Origin: an uncultured Rhodospirillaceae bacterium
GTDB taxonomy: Bacteria; Pseudomonadota; Alphaproteobacteria; CAAGCB01; CAG-977
DNA length: 64,000 bases
Direction of reading: 5' to 3'
Assembly (NCBI GenBank): GCA_900550445.1
Contig: URSF01000006.1
Span: forward strand, 13,908-77,907
This document shows positions 26,711 through 34,637 of the stretch, one piece after another. The translations under genes were made by a program, and so were the position numbers. The notes below the pieces were generated by a model that was given only the letters and a program-made list of their open reading frames with translations, had not been told where the DNA came from and ran no database searches. Every line of letters begins with the position of its first letter. Positions within the stretch are counted from its first letter, which is position 1.

Positions 26711-27265
26711 ATGAAGCGTTTTGCCCTGCTGATTCTGCCCGCCGTTTTATCGGCCTGCGCCCCCTCGGTTGTTGAAAAAAAAGAAACGCTTCCTGCAGCG
26801 GTTCCCGTCGTGCAGACCGTTAAAAAACATACAAAAAAAACGACGGCTGCTTATATGACGGATCAGGAAAAAGAATTAAAACAAATTTTAAATGGATCCG
26901 CATTTTTTGTTACTCGTTATAACAATATTCTGACAATAACCTTTTCAGGCAATGCCATTTTTGCCGAAAACAGCTATCACCCGACCCCGCAGGCTGCGGA
27001 AATACTGAAAAAAATCGCGCCGGTTCTGTCGGCTTATACAAAAATGCGCATCAGTGTCATCGGCCATACGGACGGTATGGGCAAACCGTCGACCAATCAG
27101 CTGATGAGTGAAAAACGCGCCGAGGCCGTCGCCTCTATTTTAAAAAAATCCGCTAAAATAGCCGCCGTCCGGCTGTGGGTTGAAGGACACGGTAATGAAA
27201 AAGACGGAAATCAACCGCGCAACAACGGGGTTGACATTATTTTAACGCCAACGTTTGTCCAATGA
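26711..27265 (+). CDS. OmpA-domain lipoprotein
   Basis: A 184-residue lipoprotein. Signal peptide with lipobox LSAC puts the lipidated cysteine near residue 16. The C-terminal half (about 80-184) is an OmpA-like peptidoglycan-binding domain: PTPQAAEILKKIAPVL, then the key GHTDGMGKPSTNQLMSEKRAEAV, with the aspartate and arginine that hold diaminopimelate. It probably tethers the outer membrane to the wall, like Pal but outside a tol cluster. TTTAGGAG precedes the ATG. Its stop overlaps the next ATG by four bases (ATGA). Confidence 0.88.
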   Translation: MKRFALLILPAVLSACAPSVVEKKETLPAAVPVVQTVKKHTKKTTAAYMTDQEKELKQILNGSAFFVTRYNNILTITFSGNAIFAENSYHPTPQAAEILKKIAPVLSAYTKMRISVIGHTDGMGKPSTNQLMSEKRAEAVASILKKSAKIAAVRLWVEGHGNEKDGNQPRNNGVDIILTPTFVQ

Positions 27266-28107
27266 AAAAAACGTTCCTGTTTTTCTTTTTTTTCCTGACG
27301 ACCGGGTGTTCAAATCTGTTGTTTCACCCGGAAAAAGAATTTGTTTTGGAACCGTCACGGCTGGAACTGCCATATGATAATCTTTCTTTGAACACTCCGG
27401 ACGGGCTTAAACTGCACGCCTGGTTTATCCCGGCTTACTGCAGCGGCAAGACCCCCTGCCCGGCAAAAGCCAATATTTTATATCTGCACGGAAACGCGGA
27501 AAATATTTCGTCCCATACGTTCAGCGTTCTCTGGTTGATTTTATACGGGTATAATTTAACGGCGTTGGATTACCGCGGTTTCGGCCATTCCGAAGGATCC
27601 GTCAGTTTGTCCGGATCGGAAACCGACATTCAGACGGCCATTAATTACCTGCTGGAAAAATACCCAGATCTGCCTTTATTCGTATTCGGGCAGAGCATAG
27701 GCGCTTCACTGGCTGTTTCCGCCGTCGCGAAATCCGAACATCAGGACAGAATCGCCGGCGTTATTATTGACAGCGCTTTTTCAAAAACGCGGAGGATCGC
27801 GCGGGAAAAGGTCGCGCAGGTCTGGCTGCTTTGGCCGTTTCAGTACCCTTTGTCTTTTTTGGTCGCCGAAAACGATCCGGAAGGAAACGTTTCCAAAATC
27901 ACGGCGCCGAAATTATTCCTGACGACCGAAGACGATCAAACCGTCCCGCCGCATCATACGCGTCTGCTGTATACCAAAGCCGCCGCTCCCAAAGAATTGG
28001 AGATTGTCGCCAAGGGCGGACATATCCGCGCGTTGAACAACGAACGCGCCAAAGACGTTTTATTAAAATTTCTGGAAACAAACAGCCGGCCGAAACAAGC
28101 GGATTAA
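27262..28107 (+). CDS. Alpha/beta hydrolase lipoprotein (BEM46/YfhR-like)
   Basis: A 281-residue hydrolase with an N-terminal signal and lipobox (FFLTTGC, cysteine near residue 14). The oxyanion-site LYLHGNAEN is near 75, GYNLTALDYRGFGHSEG near 94, the nucleophile elbow FGQSIGASLAV near 140, the acid in TTEDDQTVP near 222, and the histidine in KGGHIRAL near 250. This order is typical of the BEM46/YfhR subgroup, of unknown substrate. It overlaps the OmpA-like gene by four bases and the convergent der gene by four. Confidence 0.83.
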   Translation: MKKTFLFFFFFLTTGCSNLLFHPEKEFVLEPSRLELPYDNLSLNTPDGLKLHAWFIPAYCSGKTPCPAKANILYLHGNAENISSHTFSVLWLILYGYNLTALDYRGFGHSEGSVSLSGSETDIQTAINYLLEKYPDLPLFVFGQSIGASLAVSAVAKSEHQDRIAGVIIDSAFSKTRRIAREKVAQVWLLWPFQYPLSFLVAENDPEGNVSKITAPKLFLTTEDDQTVPPHHTRLLYTKAAAPKELEIVAKGGHIRALNNERAKDVLLKFLETNSRPKQAD

Positions 28108-29555
28108 TGCCGTTTGTTTTCTTTTTTGCCCGAATGTCCCGCGCGCGCTTTGTTTTCATACGGATTTTTGGCTTTGCGCATTAAAATCCGGATCGGTACG
28201 CCTTCAATTTTTAAATCCTGCGCCAGCCCTTTTATTAAATAACGCAAGTAGGATTCAGGCAGTTTTTCGGGATTGCTGGAAAACAAAGCAAACGTCGGCG
28301 GACGGGTTTTGGCCTGTGTGATATATTTTAACGGGATCGGCCTTTTCGTCGCCGATAAAGGCGGAGGCGTCTGTTCTGTCATTTTCATCAGCCAGCGGTT
28401 TAAACGACCGGTCGAAATGCGGCTGTTCCAAACGGCGTAAACATCAAAAACCGCCTGCATCAGTTTATCCAGCCCTTCGCCGGTCCGGGCGGAAACGGCA
28501 GCCGTTTTTATCCCCTTCACCTGTGTTAAAGAAGAAGCTATCCGCTCATTCAGCCTGTTCAAAGCCTGTTTTTTATCCCGTACCGTATCCCATTTGTTAA
28601 CCGCGATAATCAATGCCCGGCCTTCGTCCAGAACCTGACGCGCAATCGTTAAATCCTGCTTATCCAGAATAGCGTCCGCATCTAGCACTAAAATAACGAC
28701 CTGCGCTAAAAAAGCCGCCCGCTTTGTGTCCGCCGCGGATAATTTTTCCAGATCGTCTTCGACTTTGGCGCGACGGCGCAGACCGGCCGTATCGGTTAAA
28801 CGCAAAAAACGCCCTTTATATGTCCAATCAATCGAAATCGAATCCCGCGTCAAACCGGCCATCGGCCCCGTCAGCATTCTGTCTTCGCCGATCAGACGGT
28901 TAACCAAAGTCGATTTGCCGACATTCGGCCGGCCGACAATTGCCAGATCAATAATGCGATCCTGCAGATTTTCCTGTTCAACCGTTTCGTCATTCAGATC
29001 AATTTCTTCTTCGTCTTTCCGGCGGCGCACCCGTCTTTCCCGGGGTGTTTCATCTTCCTGTTCCGGCGTTTCGGTTCGAATATACGGCGACAACGCGTCA
29101 AACAGATCGCTCATTCCCAATCCGTGTTCCGCCGAAATCAGAAGCGGTTCGCCAAAGCCCAAAGAATACAAATCCTGCACCGGCTGTTCTTTTCCTTCGG
29201 CTTTGTTGGCGGCCAGAATAACGGGTTTTCCGATTTTCCTCAGCGTCTGCGCCGTTTTTTTATCCAAAGGCGTTACCCCTGCCCGCACATCGACGATAAA
29301 AACGACGGCAGCCGAAGCCTGTAAAGCTTTTTGCGTTTGTTTCCACATCGAATCGGCCAGCTCCCCGCCCGTTTCCAGTCCCGCCGTATCAACGACGGTA
29401 AACGGACAGCCGAACAAAACGGCCGCCCCTTCGCGCCTGTCGCGCGTTACGCCCGGCCGGTCGTGAACCAGCGCTTTTTTGCGTCCGGTCAACCGGTTAA
29501 ACAATGTTGATTTGCCGACATTCGTTCTGCCGACTAAAGAAATAACTGCCGTCAT
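28104..29555 (-). CDS. der: Ribosome-assembly GTPase Der (EngA)
   Basis: A 483-residue double-G-domain GTPase needed for 50S maturation. The first P-loop is GRTNVGKST near residue 8, the second GRPNVGKST near 208; each G domain has its DTAGL switch II and NKxE/NKWD base-specificity motif (NKAEG, NKWDT). The KH-like domain begins near 380 and ends in a basic tail (GKKENKRH). An acidic-basic linker (about 165-200, ETPEQEDETPRERRVRRRKDEEE) separates the G domains and is longer than in E. coli. It follows bamB with a one-base overlap. Gene order YfgM-BamB-Der is as in E. coli. Confidence 0.95.
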   Translation of the reverse strand: MTAVISLVGRTNVGKSTLFNRLTGRKKALVHDRPGVTRDRREGAAVLFGCPFTVVDTAGLETGGELADSMWKQTQKALQASAAVVFIVDVRAGVTPLDKKTAQTLRKIGKPVILAANKAEGKEQPVQDLYSLGFGEPLLISAEHGLGMSDLFDALSPYIRTETPEQEDETPRERRVRRRKDEEEIDLNDETVEQENLQDRIIDLAIVGRPNVGKSTLVNRLIGEDRMLTGPMAGLTRDSISIDWTYKGRFLRLTDTAGLRRRAKVEDDLEKLSAADTKRAAFLAQVVILVLDADAILDKQDLTIARQVLDEGRALIIAVNKWDTVRDKKQALNRLNERIASSLTQVKGIKTAAVSARTGEGLDKLMQAVFDVYAVWNSRISTGRLNRWLMKMTEQTPPPLSATKRPIPLKYITQAKTRPPTFALFSSNPEKLPESYLRYLIKGLAQDLKIEGVPIRILMRKAKNPYENKARAGHSGKKENKRH

Positions 29556-30868
29556 TATCTGTACGCTATCAAATTTCCGTTTTCAGTGATGAAAAACAAT
29601 GTATCATTCAAAACGATCGGCGGCAGAGTCCCTCTGTCGTCAATATCGTCCCAGCCGATAATCGTTCCCGTCTGCGGCGCGACCGCGATTGCCTTACCGT
29701 CCGAATTTGTCAAAATCAGGCGGTTTCCGGCCATTACCGGCCCGGTCCACAGCAGACGTCCTTTTTTCTTTTCCGGATCCAGCCACTGCGTCAGCTGATT
29801 AACCCATAAAATCTTTCCCGACGAAGCTTCCAGCGCCGTCAGTTCGGCGTAAGACGAAACAATATATAAAACGTCGCCGGCCAGCCAAGGCTGGTTAATG
29901 CCGCCGATTTCGCGTTCCCAGATGACGCCGCCCGTTTTTAAATCCAGCGCCGACAACAGCCCGCCGCTGGAAACAACAAAAACTTTGTCCGCGTCAATAA
30001 CCGGTCTGGCACGGATATCGTTAATTTCCGCTCCGGCATCGTTCATACGGGTTCCGCCCAGAGATTCCGTCCACAAAATACTGCCGTTTTCAGGGCGGAA
30101 AGCCATCACGTCGCCGGAAGCAAAAGCCGCCACGCCTATACCATTGTCAATTGCCGGCGCGGCTCTGCCCAGCAAAGAAACATTTTCCAAAAAAGCGTAA
30201 TGCTGCCACAGCGTCCGTCCGTCGTCCTGCGCCAAAGCCGTCAGCCTGTTGTCGGCCGTCACAACAAACAGCCGTCCGCCGTAAACAGCCGGAGCCGACC
30301 GGACAGGCGAATTTAAGTTAACCCGCCATAATTCGGTTCCGTTATTGGCGTCCAGCGCGACGACCTGTCCCGTTCCCAATGAAGCGAACAGACGTCCTTC
30401 CGCCAAAGCCAATCCGGTTCCGACGGTGCTGACGCGTCCCGATTTTTTTTCAGGCAGCGCGGTTCCCCATATCTTCTTTCCGTTTACCGAAGAAACAGCC
30501 TGAACATATCCGGCCGAATCTATTGTATAGACTATCCCTTTTTGTCCGACCGGTTCGGCCAGCAGAACACTTTTTTTGCTGCTGCCCTGTCCGATGGAAA
30601 TTTTCCAGGCCTGCATAATTTTCGGCGCCAGTGCCGGATTTTGCATGACATGATGCGATACTCCGCCCGCTTGCGTCCAAGCCGGTACCGTTTCCGGTTC
30701 AGGCAGTAAATACGTTTTTTTCAGATCGGCGTCCGGCATCAGTTCCCTGCCGTATGTCAGCACGGAAACTTTGCGTCCCGTTAAAACCGGTTCGTCAGAA
30801 GCGCAGGCAGACAGTCCCGCGCCGACAGCCAGTAAAGCAATTATCCGAAAAAAGCCGAAACGATTCAT
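29555..30868 (-). CDS. bamB: Outer-membrane assembly lipoprotein BamB
   Basis: A 437-residue lipoprotein of the BAM complex, which inserts beta-barrel proteins. The lipobox LSAC places lipidated Cys near residue 22. The rest is an eight-bladed PQQ-like propeller; blades show the repeated pattern A-x-D-x2-x-G-x2-W, e.g. VVALDANNGTELWRVNL, LSALDLKTGGVIWEREI and LTALEASSGKILWVNQL. It lies two bases after the TPR gene and overlaps der by one base, the conserved operon order. Confidence 0.92.
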   Translation of the reverse strand: MNRFGFFRIIALLAVGAGLSACASDEPVLTGRKVSVLTYGRELMPDADLKKTYLLPEPETVPAWTQAGGVSHHVMQNPALAPKIMQAWKISIGQGSSKKSVLLAEPVGQKGIVYTIDSAGYVQAVSSVNGKKIWGTALPEKKSGRVSTVGTGLALAEGRLFASLGTGQVVALDANNGTELWRVNLNSPVRSAPAVYGGRLFVVTADNRLTALAQDDGRTLWQHYAFLENVSLLGRAAPAIDNGIGVAAFASGDVMAFRPENGSILWTESLGGTRMNDAGAEINDIRARPVIDADKVFVVSSGGLLSALDLKTGGVIWEREIGGINQPWLAGDVLYIVSSYAELTALEASSGKILWVNQLTQWLDPEKKKGRLLWTGPVMAGNRLILTNSDGKAIAVAPQTGTIIGWDDIDDRGTLPPIVLNDTLFFITENGNLIAYR

Positions 30869-30870
30869 AA

Positions 30871-31596
30871 TTATTTTTCCGTTTTCTGTTCTTTATTCCG
30901 CGGCATCGTTTCATTAACAAAAGAAATATACTCCGACACCTGCAGACGTTTAGCCTCTGACACGCCGGACATGCCCAAAATCTGCTGCCAGCGGGCTTTT
31001 GCCTTTTCGACATCGCCCCGCCGCAGCGCCAATTCCGCCGCAATTTCCAAAGCCAGCGGCGTCCATGCGTCGCTTTTTGCCGCCAGCTGATCCAGTTCGG
31101 CTTCCATACCGGCGAAATCCTGATCTCCGCTTTCAATGCGCAAAATGATTTTATCAAACAGCGCCATATTTTTAAACGGCTGCGGCGCCTGTTTGTCGTT
31201 AATGACGATATCCAACATTTTGACGGCTTCCCCGTATTTGTCCTTTCCCAGACCTATCAGATAATCCGCGTATTGAAAAGCTGCCAAATAGCGGTATCCG
31301 CGCGTTGATGTTTCGCTGAGCGTTTTTAACATTTCCGCACCGTTTTCCGCATCGCCCGATTCAATCAGGGACAAAGCCGTCTGCAGCTGTTCGGATTCGG
31401 CCAAAGCGCGTTGTTTTTGATCATGGCGGTAAAATTCGATTCCCCCCGTAATAACCAAAGCCGCAATAATCACCCCGACAACGGTCGGACCGATTTTTTT
31501 CCACAGTTGTTTAAACTGTTCTTCTTTGATTTCTTCCGCGACTTCGCGCAGGATTTCGGCTTCCAAAGGTGTTTTTTCATCTTTTTGATCGGCCAC
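30871..31596 (-). CDS. YfgM-like TPR membrane protein
   Basis: A 241-residue inner-membrane protein: short cytoplasmic N-terminus, one transmembrane helix near residues 33-53 (IGPTVVGVIIAALVITGGIEF), then a periplasmic TPR region (pattern ALSLIESGDAENGAEMLKTL, AAFQYADYLIGLGKDKYGEAVKML). This is the ancillary SecYEG translocon subunit type (YfgM, TPR_21), which links periplasmic chaperones to the translocon. It is the first gene of the tpr-bamB-der unit, whose order supports the assignment. A ribosome site AAGGAGTATG lies upstream of the ATG. Confidence 0.85.
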   Translation of the reverse strand: MADQKDEKTPLEAEILREVAEEIKEEQFKQLWKKIGPTVVGVIIAALVITGGIEFYRHDQKQRALAESEQLQTALSLIESGDAENGAEMLKTLSETSTRGYRYLAAFQYADYLIGLGKDKYGEAVKMLDIVINDKQAPQPFKNMALFDKIILRIESGDQDFAGMEAELDQLAAKSDAWTPLALEIAAELALRRGDVEKAKARWQQILGMSGVSEAKRLQVSEYISFVNETMPRNKEQKTEK

Positions 31597-31726
31597 GGGA
31601 CATACTCCTTAAACAAATAAAAACTTTTTCTACGCTACATTTAAAAGACGTAAAGGACAAGTCGTTTTAATCTCTTTTTTTCACAAGACAAGATATGATA
31701 CAATAAAAAAAACAAAACGGTGGCAC

Positions 31727-32128
31727 ATGAAACGTCTGGCAACGCTTTTTTTTATTTTTGCTTTATCCGGGTGCTGGCTGACAGTTCCCAATTCTTCCAT
31801 GCCGTTCGGCGCCGCGCCGCTGACCGTATGGGGCGCAGGCGAAACGGTTTCTTATCTGGCGACCGGGAAAATTATGGAAGATAACGTCGCGTCCTTTTTT
31901 ACGGGCAAGGACTGTTCTTTGGGCCGCAAGCTCAGCGGCGAAGGCAAATATTGCATGACGGCGCTGGAAATCGAACGCGCCAACCGCCCGAAATGGGGAA
32001 TCCAGAAAATATACTGTTACCAGACGCTGGCGGCTCCGACGTGTTATACCCGCCCCAGCCCGCACCCGGCGGACAGGCTGATCGGCGTTTACGACAAACC
32101 CGTCTTCCCGGTCAATAAGTATGACTGA
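31727..32128 (+). CDS. Small lipoprotein of unknown function
   Basis: A 133-residue lipoprotein, lipobox ALSGC (cysteine near residue 16). The mature protein has conserved-looking cysteines (FFTGKDCSLGRKLSGEGKYC and KIYCYQTLAAPTCY), so likely disulfide-bonded in the periplasm. Proteins with a GKDCS...C pattern and a terminal YCYxTL...CY element occur widely in alphaproteobacteria as uncharacterised lipoproteins. GGTGG precedes the ATG. It diverges from the tpr-bamB-der unit and abuts the small convergent gene at 32129. Confidence 0.75.
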   Translation: MKRLATLFFIFALSGCWLTVPNSSMPFGAAPLTVWGAGETVSYLATGKIMEDNVASFFTGKDCSLGRKLSGEGKYCMTALEIERANRPKWGIQKIYCYQTLAAPTCYTRPSPHPADRLIGVYDKPVFPVNKYD

Positions 32129-32317
32129 TTATTTTATTTTTATAAAACGATACAGCTTTCTTTTCGAATCGCCGGCTTTTTTATATTCGGCGGACGGCTC
32201 TTCCATGGCGATATATAAAAAAGGAACTTGTTTTTGATCCCCTTGATGAAGTACGCTGTCAGCTTGAACAAAAGACGGCTGTTTAACAGCTTTTTCCTGT
32301 TGTTTTGTTTTTTTCAT
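32129..32317 (-). CDS. Short basic protein, hypothetical
   Basis: A 62-residue basic protein starting MKKTKQQEKAVKQPSF, with no signal peptide or membrane segment. CGGAG lies about ten bases upstream of the ATG. Its stop starts right after the stop of the convergent lipoprotein gene, the packing seen at other real gene ends here, which supports it. Composition (Lys, Gln rich) is compatible with a real gene, but I recognise no family and length alone is weak evidence. Confidence 0.45.
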   Translation of the reverse strand: MKKTKQQEKAVKQPSFVQADSVLHQGDQKQVPFLYIAMEEPSAEYKKAGDSKRKLYRFIKIK

Positions 32318-32373
32318 GGGAATAAAACTCCGTTAGGCAAACATTGTGATCAGGATCAGAGGTTTAACACAAA

Positions 32374-32784
32374 ATGCTGAAAAAGCTATTTGATTCTTTT
32401 TTTATTTTACTTTCTTCGGGTATTTTGCTGCACCGTTCGACAATTATCGGCATTCTGTGCGGCATCTGGGTTTACTTCGGCGCCGAAGTCGAAGAAAGCG
32501 CTTTTAAACGTATGCTGACGCCTGATCTGTACTTATTTATGGCTTCTTTTTTGATTTTCTACCGCCTTTTGTTTAAAAAAATAGAAAAACCGGACGGCGA
32601 TCTGGATCTGCATGCTATGTCCGTCTGTTTTCTGGGGGATTTTGCCTGGGCTGTCGTCGCTATGTTTTGCACGGTTCCTTTTTTTATGCTGTTCGCTTTT
32701 TCCGACGGAACGGATTATTCGGAACAAGCGCGGGCCGCCGTCGATCCCCGCAGTCTGATGAAAAAAATTCCTCGTCCTTATTAA
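32374..32784 (+). CDS. Small inner-membrane protein, unknown function
   Basis: A 136-residue protein with about three hydrophobic helices (near residues 8-38, 50-68 and 85-110) and a soluble tail ending PRSLMKKIPRPY. No catalytic motif is visible. It ends 19 bases before the likely rlmN ATG, so the two may be cotranscribed. The start lacks a strong ribosome site. Identification of family not possible from sequence reading. Confidence 0.65.
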   Translation: MLKKLFDSFFILLSSGILLHRSTIIGILCGIWVYFGAEVEESAFKRMLTPDLYLFMASFLIFYRLLFKKIEKPDGDLDLHAMSVCFLGDFAWAVVAMFCTVPFFMLFAFSDGTDYSEQARAAVDPRSLMKKIPRPY

Positions 32785-32803
32785 CTTTTTGAAAGATACG
32801 CTT

Positions 32804-33859
32804 ATGAATCTTATCGGGCTTTCGCGCGCCGAACTGCAGGCGGAACTGGAAAAGCTGGGAGAAAAGCCTTTCCGCGCCAAACAATTATGGCATTGGATCT
32901 ACTGGCAGGGTAAAACCGATTTTGCCGAAATGACCAGTTTGGGCAAACCGCTGCGCGAAAAGCTGGCCGCAGACGGCTATACTTTAAACCGCCCTGAAAT
33001 CATACGCGAACAAAACGCCGCCGACCGCACACGCAAATGGCTGTTTAAATTTGAAGACGGTCAAAGCGTCGAAACCGTTTATATCCCGGAAGAAGACCGC
33101 GGCGCCGTCTGCCTGTCAACGCAGGTCGGCTGCCCGAACGGGTGCGTTTTTTGTCATACGGGATCGCAGAAATTAACGCGGAACCTGACTTCCGGCGAAA
33201 TCGTCGCGCAATTCATGGCCGCGCGCGACAGTTACGGCGAATGGCCCAGCCCGGTTCAGGAACCCAGATACCTGTCAAACATTGTCGTCATGGGCATGGG
33301 TGAACCTCTGCTGAATTACGAAAATGTCAAAAAAGCCCTGCAAATTATTATGGACGGAGAAGGAATCGCTCTTTCCAAACGCCGGATCACGCTGTCCACC
33401 TGCGGCATCGTTCCGATGATTCCCCGCGTCGCCGAAGATCTGGGGGTAAAACTGGCCGTCAGTCTGCACGCGCCGACGAACGAAATCCGCGACCGAATCA
33501 TGCCGGTCAACCGCAAATACCCGCTGGAAGAATTGATGGCGGCCTGCAGAAAATTTCAGGAAATCGGCGGGACGCGCCAATACATTACAATGGAATACGT
33601 CATGCTGGACGGCGTCAACGATTCCGACGCCGACGCGCGCGAACTGCTGCGTCTGGTCAAAGGACTGGCCGTCAAATTCAACTTGATTCCGTTTAACGAA
33701 TGGCAGGGTTGCCCGCTTAAATGTTCGTCCAAAAACCGCATCAGGCGTTTTTCCGCCCTGCTGGAAGAACACAACTACGCCGCCCCGGTGCGCCAATCGC
33801 GCGGACAGGAAATCATGGCGGCCTGCGGACAGTTAAAATCAACGCAGACAAACGCATAA
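32804..33859 (+). CDS. rlmN: 23S rRNA/tRNA adenine C2-methyltransferase RlmN
   Basis: Radical-SAM enzyme that methylates C2 of A2503 in 23S rRNA and A37 of some tRNAs. The cluster-binding motif is CPNGCVFCHTG (C-x3-C-x2-C) near residue 112. SAM-binding GMGEPLLNY lies near 165, LSTCGI near 200, and SLHAP near 222. The catalytic cysteine in FNEWQGCPLKCSSKNRI is near 302-310 and a C-terminal SRGQEIMAACGQL carries the second, mechanistic cysteine. I prefer ATG 32804; an in-frame TTG at 32789 would add five residues. Both lack a strong ribosome site. Confidence 0.93.
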   Translation: MNLIGLSRAELQAELEKLGEKPFRAKQLWHWIYWQGKTDFAEMTSLGKPLREKLAADGYTLNRPEIIREQNAADRTRKWLFKFEDGQSVETVYIPEEDRGAVCLSTQVGCPNGCVFCHTGSQKLTRNLTSGEIVAQFMAARDSYGEWPSPVQEPRYLSNIVVMGMGEPLLNYENVKKALQIIMDGEGIALSKRRITLSTCGIVPMIPRVAEDLGVKLAVSLHAPTNEIRDRIMPVNRKYPLEELMAACRKFQEIGGTRQYITMEYVMLDGVNDSDADARELLRLVKGLAVKFNLIPFNEWQGCPLKCSSKNRIRRFSALLEEHNYAAPVRQSRGQEIMAACGQLKSTQTNA

Positions 33860-33926
33860 AACGTCTTTATTTCAACCGCACGGCCTGCTAAAATAACTTG
33901 TATTGTTATTCGCGCGGGGGCTTGAC

Positions 33927-34631
33927 GTGGGAAATAAAATTGCTTTAATCGACGATGATCAGAATATCCTGACTTCCGTTTCCATGATTTTGGAAGAAGA
34001 AGGATTTGAAGTTTTTACCTATACCGACGGCCTGTCCGGGCTGGAAGGCGTCCTGAAAGAACAGGTTTCTCTGGTCGTTTTGGATATAAAAATGCCGCGT
34101 ATGGACGGCATGGAAACATTGCAGGAGCTGCGCAAAAAATCAAACGTTCCCGTTATTTTCCTGACCAGTAAAGAAGACGAAATCGACGAACTGTGCGGCC
34201 TGCGCATGGGGGCGGACGATTATATTAAAAAACCGTTTTCCCCTAATCTGCTGATTGCCCGGATCAAAACGCTGATTCGACGCACGGATCCCGTATTGAC
34301 AAAAGGAACCGATGGCGCGGAGGAAGACAGTATTATAAAACGCGGGGCATTGGAAATGAATAAAACCCGCCACCTGTGCTTATGGAAAAACCAGCCCGTC
34401 GATCTGACTATTACCGAATTTTTAATGCTGTACGCTCTGGTTGAAAAACCGGGCATGGTTAAAACGCGCGACCAGCTGATTGACAGCGCGTACGGCGCAA
34501 ACGTTTACATTGACGACCGCACGGTTGACAGCCATATCAAGCGGCTGCGCAAAAAATTCAAAGACGCCGATAAAGACTTTGCTTGTATTGAAACGCTTTA
34601 CGGCGTCGGATATCGCTATCGGGAAGGATAA
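33927..34631 (+). CDS. chvI: ChvI-type response regulator
   Basis: A 234-residue OmpR/PhoB-family regulator. Receiver domain: acidic pocket ALIDDDQ near residue 10, phosphoacceptor in LVVLDIKMPRMDG near 55, FLTSKEDEID near 83, and KPFSPN near 105. The DNA-binding winged helix ends in DDRTVDSHIKRLRKKF and the C-terminal GVGYRYREG. In alphaproteobacteria ChvI with ChvG senses envelope/acid stress. I start it at GTG 33927 preceded by GCGGGGG; the upstream TTG at 33903 would add an unrelated leader. chvG follows after six bases. Confidence 0.9.
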   Translation: MGNKIALIDDDQNILTSVSMILEEEGFEVFTYTDGLSGLEGVLKEQVSLVVLDIKMPRMDGMETLQELRKKSNVPVIFLTSKEDEIDELCGLRMGADDYIKKPFSPNLLIARIKTLIRRTDPVLTKGTDGAEEDSIIKRGALEMNKTRHLCLWKNQPVDLTITEFLMLYALVEKPGMVKTRDQLIDSAYGANVYIDDRTVDSHIKRLRKKFKDADKDFACIETLYGVGYRYREG

Positions 34632-34637
34632 TTTTTT

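Noticed and set aside
28726..29466. 246-residue plus-strand frame inside der
   Set aside because: Antisense shadow of Der; serine/arginine-rich with no domain.
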